Of a DNA stretch of 64,000 bases, positions 44,201 to 53,020 are shown piece after piece. How positions within the stretch are numbered: the stretch's first letter is position 1; every line of letters begins with the position of its first letter. Source of the stretch: JBBSDP01 sp963754335 (GTDB lineage Bacteria; Planctomycetota; Phycisphaerae; Tepidisphaerales; Tepidisphaeraceae); assembly GCA_963754335.1 (NCBI GenBank), contig CAVWFQ010000008.1, forward strand, positions 62,001 to 126,000, written 5' to 3'. Below the pieces are notes generated by a model. The model ran no database searches. It saw only the letters and a program-made list of their open reading frames with translations, and was not told the origin of the DNA. The position numbers and the translations under genes are program-made.

Positions 44201-45800
44201 TCAATGCATTTCTTTTGTTTTCGTTTGAGGATGAACGCCCAGTTCGTGCCATGACGTTTCCGTGAGGTTGACCTTGTAATAGGTCGCAGCTTTCTCGATG
44301 TTCGCGAACGCCAAAGCACGATCGGCATCGGAGACGTCGATGACCTGATCGAACCGCGCGACCGCGTTACGCACATGCTGTGCGTCGGTCAGCGGTTCTT
44401 TGCGCTGCTTCGGAAACGCGTAGACGCTGTCGGGCAGGTCGCTCTGCATCGTCAGCCGTCCGTGTTTCTCGTGAGGTTTCCAGGTTCCTTCCGGCATGTT
44501 GTTCCAGCGATAGGTCCCATCCCCAGCGCGGAGAGACCGGGCTTCCATCGCGAAACCCCGGCCCGAATGCACGCCCTCCCAAAAGATCCTGGCTGCCATT
44601 TCGCGATCCTCAGGGTGGATCGCGGTCATCCAGGCCTCGGGTCGCGACCGGACGAAGTCAGGAGTCTGACCGGAGAACTCAAGCCAAACTTGATTCACGA
44701 AATCCGGGGTCCCATCCGGCTCGAGCGTCCAGGCGGATACGATCTGATCGCCGGTCGCTTGCGCCTCAGCCCGGATCAGATATTGATCGCCTGATGGCAG
44801 TACCAAAAGGCCGCGATCTGCGCCTGCGTTTTCGATCGCGATCTTCATCAGTCGCTCGATCAGATGCGGGAGGTCGATCTCGCTGGATAGAGCCTGAGAG
44901 GCTTTGACGGCGTTCGCCAGCGTATTCGCGCGGGCAACTCCGGCGTATAGCTTGGACGTTTCCGCGAGTAGAGCGATCAAAATGAATGTCGAAGTGACGA
45001 GCGAAAAGAGGCGGCCTACATAAAAACCAAGAGTGGCTATGCGCGTCCGATCGATAGGAAGCAGGTCGTCCGAATGCACAAATCCACCGATGAGCCCTGT
45101 GACCGCCAGCTCGATGATCATGGCAAGAATGACGACCATGAGCCATTGATCAAGTACCGAGCGTTGGAAAAACCACAAGACAAAAAGCGCAGCGGCAAAT
45201 CAGCATTGCGGCAACGGTGAGCCACCTGCCCGCCACCGGATCCACGGGCGGCAACAAGGCAATGCATCCAATGCAACTAACAAGGGCGACCACGACCACA
45301 CCGCCAACGGTTACCACAATCTCTGTTGGCCTATACGCACGCGCCTTCGTGAAGCCTCTGTTTCTGAACCATAGATAAGCAAAAATGGCCACGGCAAGGC
45401 CAATATGCCATAACAGATATACCCTGAAATTGAGGTGCCTAATCACGCCGAGATTTCCCGTCGGGGAAAAAGCCCCTGGGAAAGTCAGTGCGTGTGTGAC
45501 GACAATCGCCGCCGAAAAGAAGTAGCCGCACGCCAGCGCCCAGATCGCTCGCGAACGAGTGATCGAGAACTGTGCCAGCAGGAGGCCTGCGGTGATAAGG
45601 TCGGTGACGGAAATAACCGCATCGAACGCCGGGATGAAACCGTTAACCCTCGGCAGTCGGTAGGTCGCGAACGGAACCGAAGCCGCCAATCCAAGCAGCA
45701 ACACTGCCGCCCCGACCAGCGCTGAGCGAGTCTGCCGCAGTGTCGGCGGCAAATAGGCCAGCGAAACTTGTGGGTGATCGGTGTTGAAAGGTACGCTCAT
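44201..45800 (-). CDS. MASE4-GAF-PAS sensor fused to a DUF6582-like tail, frame-broken
   Basis: A membrane sensor of about 530 residues. The N-terminal MASE4-type region (45800 to about 45170) has several helices (SALVGAAVLLLGLAASVPF). After a break at the T/A run 45167-45171 (four instead of five restores VFQRSVLDQWLM) it continues with three more helices, a GAF-like domain (GADRGLLVLPSGDQYLIRAEA) and a PAS domain (MEARSLRAGDGTYRW). No kinase or cyclase follows. Instead it ends in LPDSVYAFPKQRKEPLTDAQ...HVRNAVARFDQVIDVSD, which matches the DUF6582 family. The kinase module appears to have been replaced. Confidence 0.78.
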
Positions 45801-45885
45801 CGCTCCCCGTCACCCTTGGTGATCAGAGCAACTGCCAGACGCCCATCGCATCGCGCAGAGTCCGGCACACGCATGGATGGAACGC

Positions 45886-46263
45886 TCATTCAGGTGATTT
45901 GAGAGCGAGATTGACCGCGTCGAGCAGCGCTGCCTCGCCGAACGGCTTGAACAGGCACTCGACGGCGCCCTGTTCGAGCATGCGCGCGCGAACCGTGTCA
46001 TCTCGGCGCGCGGTGATGAAGACGATCGGAATCTCCTGATGGCGAAGTTTCAATTCCCGTTGGAGATCGGGTCCCGACATGCCCGGCATGGCGATATCGA
46101 GGATCAGGCTGTTGGTCTGATAGACGCTTGCCGAGGCGAGAAACTCTTCCGCCGACGAAAACGCCCGAGCCGCAAAGCCGAGTTCTTTCAGCAGGTCGGG
46201 CAGTGATTCGCGCACCGACTCATCGTCGTCGACAACGGAGACCAGCGGGCGATGCTCTTTCAT
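45886..46263 (-). CDS. Stand-alone receiver protein, paralogue of 41109
   Basis: A single receiver domain of about 125 residues starting MKEHRPLVSVVDDDESVRES, with Asp site LILDIAMPGMSG, FITARRDDT and LFKPFGEAALLDA. It is highly similar to the receiver at 41109 and likewise lacks an output domain. ATG 46263 is preferred over an upstream start because it matches that paralogue. The site at 46367-46383 lies upstream. It is divergent from the sigma factor gene. Confidence 0.9.
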   Translation of the reverse strand: MKEHRPLVSVVDDDESVRESLPDLLKELGFAARAFSSAEEFLASASVYQTNSLILDIAMPGMSGPDLQRELKLRHQEIPIVFITARRDDTVRARMLEQGAVECLFKPFGEAALLDAVNLALKSPE

Positions 46264-46366
46264 ATACGTCTCAGAAACTGCCTTGTGTGCGCTGCAACAC
46301 GCGCAAGCATCGCGCGCGAGAACCTCTACCACCACAATGTACGACGCACGCCCCGCGAAGGTCTAT

Positions 46367-46383
46367 GATACTTTGGTATTGGT
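46367..46383 (-). promoter_or_regulatory. ATACCAAAGTAT element upstream of the receiver gene
   Basis: On the minus strand: ACCAATACCAAAGTATC. It matches the site at 44129-44147 and the half site at 46425. About 100 bases upstream of ATG 46263. Confidence 0.6.
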
Positions 46384-46424
46384 TCGTTGGGGCACCCCGT
46401 TTTGGACGATCTGGGCCGCACCCC

Positions 46425-46490
46425 ATACCAAAGTATCCCCGATACCATCGACCAATAGATTGGCCTGCGCTCGCACTCTAGTGTGATCGC
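46425..46490 (+). promoter_or_regulatory. Promoter-like module in front of the ECF sigma gene
   Basis: Contains ATACCAAAGTATC (46425-46437), then GATACCATCGACCAATAGATT and, further on, TAGTGTGA. Spacing from ACCAAA to CGACCAAT is 16 bases, the same as at 49460 and 56865. It may be an autoregulated ECF promoter. Confidence 0.6.
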
Positions 46491-46543
46491 GGCTGGACCT
46501 GAAGTCCGGCCGACTCGGAGCCGCGATTCCAGAGGCAAGAACA

Positions 46544-47200
46544 ATGACTGACCTCGCTCAACCCATCCTCGTCACCCACCTTTCCCGCGAAGAAGAAGCC
46601 GATCTCGTCGTCCGGATCGGGGGCGGAGATCAGAGTGCCTGCACCAGGCTGGTCAGGCTATTTGGACCTCAGATGATGACCGTGGCCCGCCGCTTCCTAC
46701 GCTGCGATGACGACTGCGATGATGCGCTCCAGGATGCTTTCATCTCCGCCTTCAAGGCCATCGCCGGCTTCGAATGCGAATCACGCCTCGCCACGTGGCT
46801 ATACCGCATCACGGTTAATTCCTGCCTTATGAAACTTCGTTCGGACTGGTTCCGGAGGGAAATCTCCATTGAGGAACTTCTTCCGGCGACCGGCTCGCGC
46901 GCTGACGGCCGGCGTGCAAGCGCCGAGCTGGATGATCCCTTGTTCAGCGTCGAGACCGACGAACTGCGCGCGTTCGTCCATCGAGCGATTGAGAAGCTTC
47001 CCGCTGGGGACCGAGCCGTGCTCTTATTGCGGGATATCGAGCAAATGGATGCCATCGCTGCCGCCGCCGTCCTTGAAACGAGCGTGCACAACGTGAAGAG
47101 GCGGCTCCGCCGCGCCCGACAGGTGCTGAGCGAACTCCTTGAACCTCACATTCGATCGATACGAACGTCTAATACCCGCCTGGCGTCGGAGTGCATCTAA
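46544..47200 (+). CDS. RNA polymerase sigma factor, ECF subfamily
   Basis: A 218-residue ECF sigma factor. Region 2: TRLVRLFGPQMMTVARRFLRCDDDCDDALQDAFISAFKAIAGF with WLYRITVNSCLMKLRS; region 4: LPAGDRAVLLLRDIEQMDAIAAAAVLETSVHNVKRRLRRAR. It should direct a stress-induced regulon. No anti-sigma factor gene is next to it, which is unusual for ECF factors, so control may run through the adjacent receivers. The repeat promoter module sits 55-120 bases upstream. The VOC gene follows by 76 bases. Confidence 0.92.
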   Translation: MTDLAQPILVTHLSREEEADLVVRIGGGDQSACTRLVRLFGPQMMTVARRFLRCDDDCDDALQDAFISAFKAIAGFECESRLATWLYRITVNSCLMKLRSDWFRREISIEELLPATGSRADGRRASAELDDPLFSVETDELRAFVHRAIEKLPAGDRAVLLLRDIEQMDAIAAAAVLETSVHNVKRRLRRARQVLSELLEPHIRSIRTSNTRLASECI

Positions 47201-47276
47201 TTGATGCAACCGCTCCATGGGAGCGGGACGCGGCGCGTCGTAATTGTAATGAGCGCCCTATCGAAAGGAGCCATCT

Positions 47277-47723
47277 ATGGACACGGTACAACTCGAACAG
47301 AAGAGCTACGAGATGCCCCCGCGAGAGGGGATCAGCATCGCGCATTTTCTCACCGTCGCTGACGTCGAGCGTTCGGCTCGCTACTACGAAAAGGTCTTCG
47401 GCGCTCGCATTCTGACAATGGGAGACGGCAACGCGCCTCCGTACCTTCAGCTTGCGAATATCTGGATGATTCTGAACGTTGGCGGCGGGCCGACCCCGGA
47501 TAAGCCGACGGTAACGCTCAGCGTCCCCGACCCAAATCACATTAACAGTTTTATGAATTTCCGCGTTGCGGATATTCGAGCCTGCTACAAATTATGGAAA
47601 AGTCGAGGAGCCGAGTTCATCACCGAACCGATTCCCAAGTACGGCGAGATTCGCTGCTACATCCGCGATCCTGACGGTTATATTATCGAAGTCGGACAGA
47701 GCACCGATCTCACCTACGGTTGA
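47277..47723 (+). CDS. VOC (glyoxalase/bleomycin-resistance) family protein
   Basis: A 148-residue VOC protein with the usual beta-alpha-beta-beta-beta modules: ISIAHFLTVADVERSARYYEKVFGARIL and RVADIRACYKLWKSRGAEFITEPI, with IRDPDGYIIEV near the end. A metal- or ligand-binding pocket is typical. The GAAAGGAG start site is strong. The exact substrate is unknown; a detoxification role fits the neighbours. Confidence 0.88.
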   Translation: MDTVQLEQKSYEMPPREGISIAHFLTVADVERSARYYEKVFGARILTMGDGNAPPYLQLANIWMILNVGGGPTPDKPTVTLSVPDPNHINSFMNFRVADIRACYKLWKSRGAEFITEPIPKYGEIRCYIRDPDGYIIEVGQSTDLTYG

Positions 47724-47846
47724 CGCCTGGCCAGCTGTACCCGCATTGGGTAGGCAATCAGTCGTGGTTGATGTTCGGATTCCCGCAGACATAGCCTGGG
47801 TCAGGACGCCGCCGGAAACGCCCACGGTCTAACCCGGAAAGTCAGG

Positions 47847-47998
47847 ATTCACCACAGAGGCACGGAGGCCACAGAGAAAACAGCACAAGTTGCTCAGTGT
47901 GAGATGCACAACCTGCAACTTTTTCCAGACCGAATAGATCGGCGGTAAGTCGATCCGCTCCATGACTTCAATGTGGCCTCAGTGCCTCCGTGGTGAAT
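47847..47998. repeat. CACCACAGAGGCAC-type palindrome
   Basis: Arms at 47847-47873 and 47972-47998 pair over 27 bases with two mismatches (ATTCACCACAGAGGCACGGA against CCTCCGTGGTGAAT). It fills most of the gap between the VOC gene and the convergent zinc-finger gene. Confidence 0.8.
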
Positions 47999-48056
47999 AA
48001 TCCGGGCTAAAGGAAACGTCTGATCTGCTGGCCACCCTATGACGGTCTACTAAATT

Positions 48057-48410
48057 TTAGCTTATGAGCGATTCCCAGTTGGCCGGCACCCTTCCTGCCG
48101 GTCCAGGTACGGGTTGGCTGTCGGGATGAGCGCGCGGCGGCGTTAATTCTTCCCCTTTGATCATCTCCTGCGTCGTGTAATCGTAGAACCAGTCCTCGCC
48201 CGGCTCAAAACTGCAGATGATTGAATGCCCCGTCTCGGCCGCATGCTTTGTTGCATGCTTGCCTGGAGAACTGTCACAGCATCCGATGTGCCCACACTCA
48301 GCACAGCGGCGCAAATGAAACCACCAGGCTTTCGGTGACGCCAGGCATTCCACACATCCGTCGCCGCTTGGTTTTGAAGCGGGATTAATTCCGGGGCGAT
48401 GTGTCTTCAT
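48057..48410 (-). CDS. UBP-type zinc-finger protein
   Basis: A 117-residue protein with a ZnF-UBP domain: GCVECLASPKAWWFHLRRC, AECGHIGCCDSSPGKHATKH and AETGHSIICSF. In eukaryotes the fold binds free ubiquitin tails; in bacteria it is stand-alone and of unknown function. GGAGA lies upstream of the ATG at 48410. The following gene on the minus strand is a quinone-reductase-like gene reading the same way from upstream. Confidence 0.88.
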   Translation of the reverse strand: MKTHRPGINPASKPSGDGCVECLASPKAWWFHLRRCAECGHIGCCDSSPGKHATKHAAETGHSIICSFEPGEDWFYDYTTQEMIKGEELTPPRAHPDSQPVPGPAGRVPANWESLIS

Positions 48411-48446
48411 TTTGGATTCTCCTTGGAAGTTGCATCAGCTCAGACT

Positions 48447-49352
48447 TCAAGGCACCAGCAGGATCTTCCCAAAAGCGTCTTTTTCTGCTGCTGCGTGAGC
48501 CTCGGCCGCTTCGCTCAGCGGCAGTTTGCGGCTGATCGGGATTGCCAGCTTGCCATCTCGCACCGCTTCGGCCATGAACTCGAGCGTCTTTCGGTCGAAT
48601 TTCGAGAAGACAAACACAGCCTTTACAGATGGGTACTTTGCGGCGTTCTGTGGTTTTCCGAGAACCGAAGCAAACACGCCTCCCTGCTTGACCCGGGCGA
48701 TCAGCTTCTCGGCGGTTTTGCCGCCGACCGCATCGGCAACCGCATCGAGCGGCGGAAGATTGGCAATCGCGATGTCGTCATCGGTAGCGACAACCTGATC
48801 CGCGCCGACAGTCTTCGCCTCATCCATCTGCCTCCTCAAAACTCCGGCGATCACAACTGCTCCGCGATCCTTCGCAGTGAACACCGCCGAACGTCCAACA
48901 TTGCCCACCGCACCGACGACCATCACCGTCTGGCCCGATTTGACTCCCGTAGCCGAAAGGAGCTGGTTGCCGGTCGTCGTCACCAGCGGGAGCGCCGCCG
49001 CGTCGATCAAATCGAGCCCTTCGGGGACCTTTGCCAGGATCGCTACATTCACGGCACAAAGTTCGGCGTAGGTATTGTCCGCCATGGCGAACACCCGGTC
49101 GCCGACGGAAAAGCCTTCCGCGCCAGGCCCAATCTTGATCACGGTCCCCGCCATATCGACGCCGATGAGCCCCGGGAAATGGATGGGATAATAATCGTTG
49201 GTTAGTCCACGGCGCCGTTTGTAGTCGAGCGGATTCACGCTCGCGGCAGCGACCCGCACCAACACCTCGCCCTTAGCCGGAACCGGGTCGGGGTAATCCT
49301 CGAACTTCAGCACTTCCGGACCACCATATTCGTGGACTACGATTGCTTTCAT
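48447..49352 (-). CDS. Quinone oxidoreductase-like (MDR superfamily) NADP-binding protein
   Basis: A 301-residue medium-chain reductase. N-terminal GroES-like part (MKAIVVHEYGGPEVLKFEDY, VRVAAASVNPLDYKRRRG), then the NADPH fold (QTVMVVGAVGNVGRSAVFTAKDRGA). There are no zinc-binding cysteines, so it is the quinone reductase type. It should reduce quinones or reactive enones. The start has GGAGGTG upstream, and the promoter-like site at 49403-49428 lies just above. Confidence 0.9.
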   Translation of the reverse strand: MKAIVVHEYGGPEVLKFEDYPDPVPAKGEVLVRVAAASVNPLDYKRRRGLTNDYYPIHFPGLIGVDMAGTVIKIGPGAEGFSVGDRVFAMADNTYAELCAVNVAILAKVPEGLDLIDAAALPLVTTTGNQLLSATGVKSGQTVMVVGAVGNVGRSAVFTAKDRGAVVIAGVLRRQMDEAKTVGADQVVATDDDIAIANLPPLDAVADAVGGKTAEKLIARVKQGGVFASVLGKPQNAAKYPSVKAVFVFSKFDRKTLEFMAEAVRDGKLAIPISRKLPLSEAAEAHAAAEKDAFGKILLVP

Positions 49353-49402
49353 GATTCACCTCCAGGTTGGCCCGGAACAACACTAGCCAACCATTGGACG
49401 AA

Positions 49403-49428
49403 GAATCTATTAGACGATGGTATTGGCC
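49403..49428 (-). promoter_or_regulatory. CCATCGTCTAATAGATT element upstream of the quinone reductase gene
   Basis: On the minus strand: AATACCATCGTCTAATAGAT. It is the same -10-like element as in front of the epoxide hydrolase gene at 56885. No matching -35-like part was seen at the 16-base spacing. Confidence 0.55.
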
Positions 49429-49459
49429 CGGTCTTCACACCGGAAGCGTCGCGCTGAGT

Positions 49460-49495
49460 GATACAAACGCACCACCGATACCATCGTCCAATACC
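49460..49495 (+). promoter_or_regulatory. Promoter-like module upstream of the DJ-1/PfpI gene
   Basis: ACAAAC (about 49463), 16 bases, then CGTCCAAT (49485-49492), preceded by GATACCAT. The layout equals the modules at 46425 and 56865. It is divergent from the site at 49403. Confidence 0.6.
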
Positions 49496-49637
49496 CGTCT
49501 TCCTGCCTGACCGCATCAAAGCAGAGCGTCCGATCGTATCGGACATGCGTAACAAACCCTTCTTTGAACGGATCGCTCATGATGAGCATCGACCATTGCA
49601 GGAACTAACCCCAATTCCACTCCAAAGGAGAACGCTC

Positions 49638-50338
49638 ATGAAAATCTTGATGGTTCTGACATCACACGATCAGTTGGGAAACACCGGTCTCAAGACCGGT
49701 TTCTGGCTCGAAGAATTCGCGGCTCCGTATTTTGTCTTTAAAGATGCCGGAGTCGAGTTAACGCTCGCCTCTCCGAAAGGCGGGCAGCCTCCGCTGGATC
49801 CTAAAAGCGATAAACCCGAAAACCAAACCCCGGCGATGGCTCGGTTCAAGAAAGACGCGGCGGCGCAAAGGCGCTCGCGAACACGGTCAAGCTCGCCGAC
49901 ATGAAATCGGAAGACTTTGACACCGTATTTTATCCCGGCGGCCATGGGCCGATGTGGGATCTGGCCGAGAGCCCGGCCTCGATCGCTTTGCTCGAGTCAT
50001 TTTATAATTCAGGCAAGCCGATCGCCCTGGTCTGCCATTCGCCCGGCGTGCTGCGCCACGTGATGTACCAGGGCGAGCCTCTCGTAAAGGGAAAGCGCGT
50101 GACCGGCTTTACGAACGGGGAAGAAGAGGAGATGCAACTCACCAAAGTTGTGCCGTTCCTTGTCGAGGATGAACTGCTGCGCCTGGGCGCCGTTTTTGAA
50201 AAAAAGCGCAACTGGGCGCCTTTCTCGATTGTCGATAGGCGACTCATCACCGGTCAAAATCCCGCGTCATCAACCTCGGCGGCTCAGGCGCTGTTAAAAG
50301 TGCTCGCGACGATTGGCGTCTTATCCGCGACTTCCTGA
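49638..50338 (+). CDS. DJ-1/PfpI family protein, frame-broken
   Basis: A glutamine-amidotransferase-like protein of about 230 residues, close to the HchA/Hsp31-type branch. The N-terminal part (ILMVLTSHDQLGNTGLKTGFWLEEFAAPYFVFKDAG) is in frame from ATG 49638. After a break near 49865 (restoring AKALANTVKLADMKSEDFD) it continues with YPGGHGPMWDLAES, catalytic-type CHSPGVL (Cys) and a C-terminal NPASSTSAAQALL. Such proteins act as glyoxalases, chaperones or protein-deglycation enzymes. It fits the detoxification cluster. Confidence 0.9.
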
Positions 50339-50434
50339 TGCCAACTCTGCCGTCGGCAGATGAAAGGTATCCGCTGGCTGTCTGCGATACTAAGGTCCAA
50401 TAGCCTTCTCTCATCACAGCCGCATCCAACCTTT

Positions 50435-51434
50435 ATGACTACCTACTCGATCACACTCGACCTGGAGAGCACCTCTTCGCTGGATACACGCGAAATGCTG
50501 ATCCGGGAAGTTCGGCGCGGCTTGCTGGAGCGACCCCGCTCCCTTCCCCCATGGATATTCTACGATGCGCGTGGCTCCCGCATTTTCGAGGAAATCACAC
50601 AACTGCCGGAGTATTACCCAACGCGCACGGCAGCGCAACATCCTGGCGAGCTGTTCCGACGACATCATCGCTGCCGCCTGCCCTGACACGTCAGACGCCG
50701 TGCGCCTTGTGGAGCTGGGAGCGGGCACCGCCTCGAAGACCACCGTCCTGCTTGATGCTGCCGCGAGATTAAAGAGTGAAGTGCTATACGCTCCGGTGGA
50801 TGTATCTTCCGATGCGCTTGACGTAGCCTGCGAGACGATCGCCACCTCGTTGCCCGAGGTATCTGTCACGCCAATTGTGGCGAACTATGTAACACATCCG
50901 CCAGAGCTTGACTCCTTCGACGGAACCACCGTGGGGTTATACATCGGTTCAAGCATAGGCAATTTCACGCCCGAAGAGGCGAGAAAGATTCTTCGGGATC
51001 TCAGGGGCCAGTTGCAATCGGGTGATGCGCTGCTGCTGGGGGTGGACATGGTGAAAGATGAGCGAACCCTGTTGGCGGCGTATGACGACAGAGCCGGGGT
51101 CACGGCGGAATTCAACCTGAACATGCTGCACCGGCTCAATCGAGAGCTCGACGCTGATTGTGATCCGGCGCGGTTCCGTCATCGAGTTCTCTGGAACACC
51201 GCACAGTCGCGCATCGAAATGCATCTTGAGAGTACCCGCGACCAACGTGTACGTATCGCTGCCGCCCAACTTGATGTGTACTTCGAGGAAGGCGAACGCA
51301 TTCATACTGAGAATAGCTACAAGTTCACAGATGCGGCGATCCGTACTCTCCTAAGAGACGGCGGCTTTGAGGTCGAACAGACGTGGAAAGACGAGCGCGG
51401 CTGGTATTCGGTTGCGCTCGCGCGCATCCGGTGA
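50435..51434 (+). CDS. EgtD-like histidine N-alpha-methyltransferase, frame-broken
   Basis: A SAM-dependent methyltransferase of about 330 residues. EgtD trimethylates histidine to hercynine, the first step to ergothioneine. N-terminal PWIFYDARGSRIFEEITQLPEYYPTRTA in one frame, then a break near 50633 and RNILASCSDDIIAAA, SAM motif LVELGAGTASKT, YVTHPPELDSFDGTTVGLYIGSSIGNFTPEEA and GVDMVKDERTL. No egtB is adjacent, so the pathway may be incomplete here or split. It ends 8 bases before the disulfide reductase gene, so the two are probably cotranscribed. Confidence 0.85.
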
Positions 51435-51442
51435 GGATCCGT

Positions 51443-52906
51443 ATGGAACAGTATGATGCCATCGTAATAGGGTCGGGACAGGCAGGTATGCCGCTTTCCC
51501 TGGCACTTGCCGAGGCTGGATGGAAAACTGCTATCATCGAGAGGGAGCATGTCGGCGGCACCTGTATCAACGTGGGCTGCACACCGACAAAGACCATGGT
51601 CGCCAGCGCGCGAATCGCTTACCTGGCCAGGCGTGCCGCCGACTACGGCGTCCGTTGCGGGTCCGTCAGTGTTGACTTGACGCAGATCCACCGGCGCAAG
51701 CAGGCTATCGTGGACGAATTCCGCACAGGGGATCAGCGTCGACTGGAACATGCCAAGAATGTCGACCTCATATTCGGCCAGGCGCACTTCACCGGGCCCA
51801 AAGCTGTCGAGGTGAAGGTCAATGCCGGCGGCATGCGGACGTTGACCGCCGAGACGATTTTCATCAATACAGGTGATCGGCCCGTAGTGCCCCACATTGC
51901 CGGGCTCAATTCTGTGAAAGCTCTCGACTCCACTTCGATCATGGAATTGCAGGAACTGCCGGAACATTTGCTGGTTCTCGGAGGCGGTGACGTCGGTTTG
52001 GAGTTTGGCCAGATGTTTCGCCGCTTCGGCAGTGCGGTCACGATCGTGCAGCAGGGGAAGCAGCTCCTGGGCCGGGAGGATCCAGACGTTGCCGAGGAAA
52101 TCTGCAAGCTCTTGCAGGCGGATGGCATCGAGGTCCTGCTCGAAACCGAAGCGGTTGGCGTGCATGCCAGCCCATCCGGCGTCGGAATAGATCTACGCGG
52201 CCCTGCGGGAGAGAAGACCGTCACCGGCTCTCACCTGCTCATCGCCGCGGGACGAGTTCCGAACAGCGAGCAACTCAACCTCGGCGCGACCGGTGTGAAG
52301 GTCGACGCTCGTGGCTTCATACCCGTAGACGATCGTCTTTCGACCAGCATTGCCGGTATCTACGCGTTGGGGGACGTCAAGGGCGGCCCGGCATTTACGC
52401 ATATCTCATACGATGACTATCGCATCATTCGCAACAATCTGCTTCGTGGCGGGAAATCATCAACGACAAACCGGCTCGTTCCCTACACCGTCTTCATTGA
52501 TCCACAACTAGGGCGGATTGGCCTGACCGAGCAAGAGGCGCGAGCACTCGGCCGCTCGATCCGCATCGCCAAAATCCCCATGACCTGGGTGGCCCGTGCA
52601 GTGGAAACAGCCGAATCGCGTGGCTTCATCAAGGCGGTTGTCGATGCCGACACGCGGCAGATCCTTGGCGCCGCCGTCCTGGCTGGCGAGGGGGGTGAAA
52701 TCATGTCGATGCTGCAGATCGCCATGATGGGCAAGCTTCCTTACACCGCGCTCGAAGACGGCATCTTCGCGCATCCGGGGTTTGCGGAGGGATTGAACAC
52801 TTTGTTCATGAACATAGGCAAAAGTGAAGTGAAGTCTCAACCAACCGGAGCGGGGCACGCCGAATCCATCGTGACGCGGGATCGAGTCGTTTGTCGATTG
52901 CTCTAA
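51443..52906 (+). CDS. FAD-dependent pyridine-nucleotide disulfide oxidoreductase (class I)
   Basis: A 487-residue flavoprotein of the mercuric reductase/lipoamide dehydrogenase class. FAD site AIVIGSGQAGMPLSLALAEAG, redox pair GGTCINVGCTPTKT, NAD site LLVLGGGDVGLEFGQMF and second FAD site GIYALGDVKGG are all present. The dimerisation domain follows (DPQLGRIGLTEQEAR). Nothing shows a mercury-binding N-terminal domain. The likely role is thiol or disulfide reduction, possibly linked to ergothioneine-type thiols through the upstream gene. The CGTCTAAT module at 52907 starts at its stop codon. Confidence 0.88.
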   Translation: MEQYDAIVIGSGQAGMPLSLALAEAGWKTAIIEREHVGGTCINVGCTPTKTMVASARIAYLARRAADYGVRCGSVSVDLTQIHRRKQAIVDEFRTGDQRRLEHAKNVDLIFGQAHFTGPKAVEVKVNAGGMRTLTAETIFINTGDRPVVPHIAGLNSVKALDSTSIMELQELPEHLLVLGGGDVGLEFGQMFRRFGSAVTIVQQGKQLLGREDPDVAEEICKLLQADGIEVLLETEAVGVHASPSGVGIDLRGPAGEKTVTGSHLLIAAGRVPNSEQLNLGATGVKVDARGFIPVDDRLSTSIAGIYALGDVKGGPAFTHISYDDYRIIRNNLLRGGKSSTTNRLVPYTVFIDPQLGRIGLTEQEARALGRSIRIAKIPMTWVARAVETAESRGFIKAVVDADTRQILGAAVLAGEGGEIMSMLQIAMMGKLPYTALEDGIFAHPGFAEGLNTLFMNIGKSEVKSQPTGAGHAESIVTRDRVVCRLL

Positions 52907-53020
52907 CACCATCGTCTAATGGATTCGCCGTCGCGCGATGTCTAATGTGATCTCATCTGCATATCGCATCCGATTGAATCGGATCTGTGCGGCGGACAAT
53001 TCTTTTGGAAGGAGATCGCC
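52907..53020 (+). promoter_or_regulatory. Partial promoter module and conserved leader of the SnoaL-like gene
   Basis: CACCATCGTCTAATGGATTC (52907-52926) is followed by TAATGTGA, then ATCCGATTGAATCGGAT (palindrome at about 52968-52984) and GGAAGGAG before ATG 53021. The -35-like half is missing, since the upstream gene ends there. The leader closely matches that at 56927-57000. Confidence 0.65.

Noticed and set aside
3547..48003. CRISPR array
   Set aside because: The repeats are inverted and word-like with no regular spacers, and no cas genes are present.
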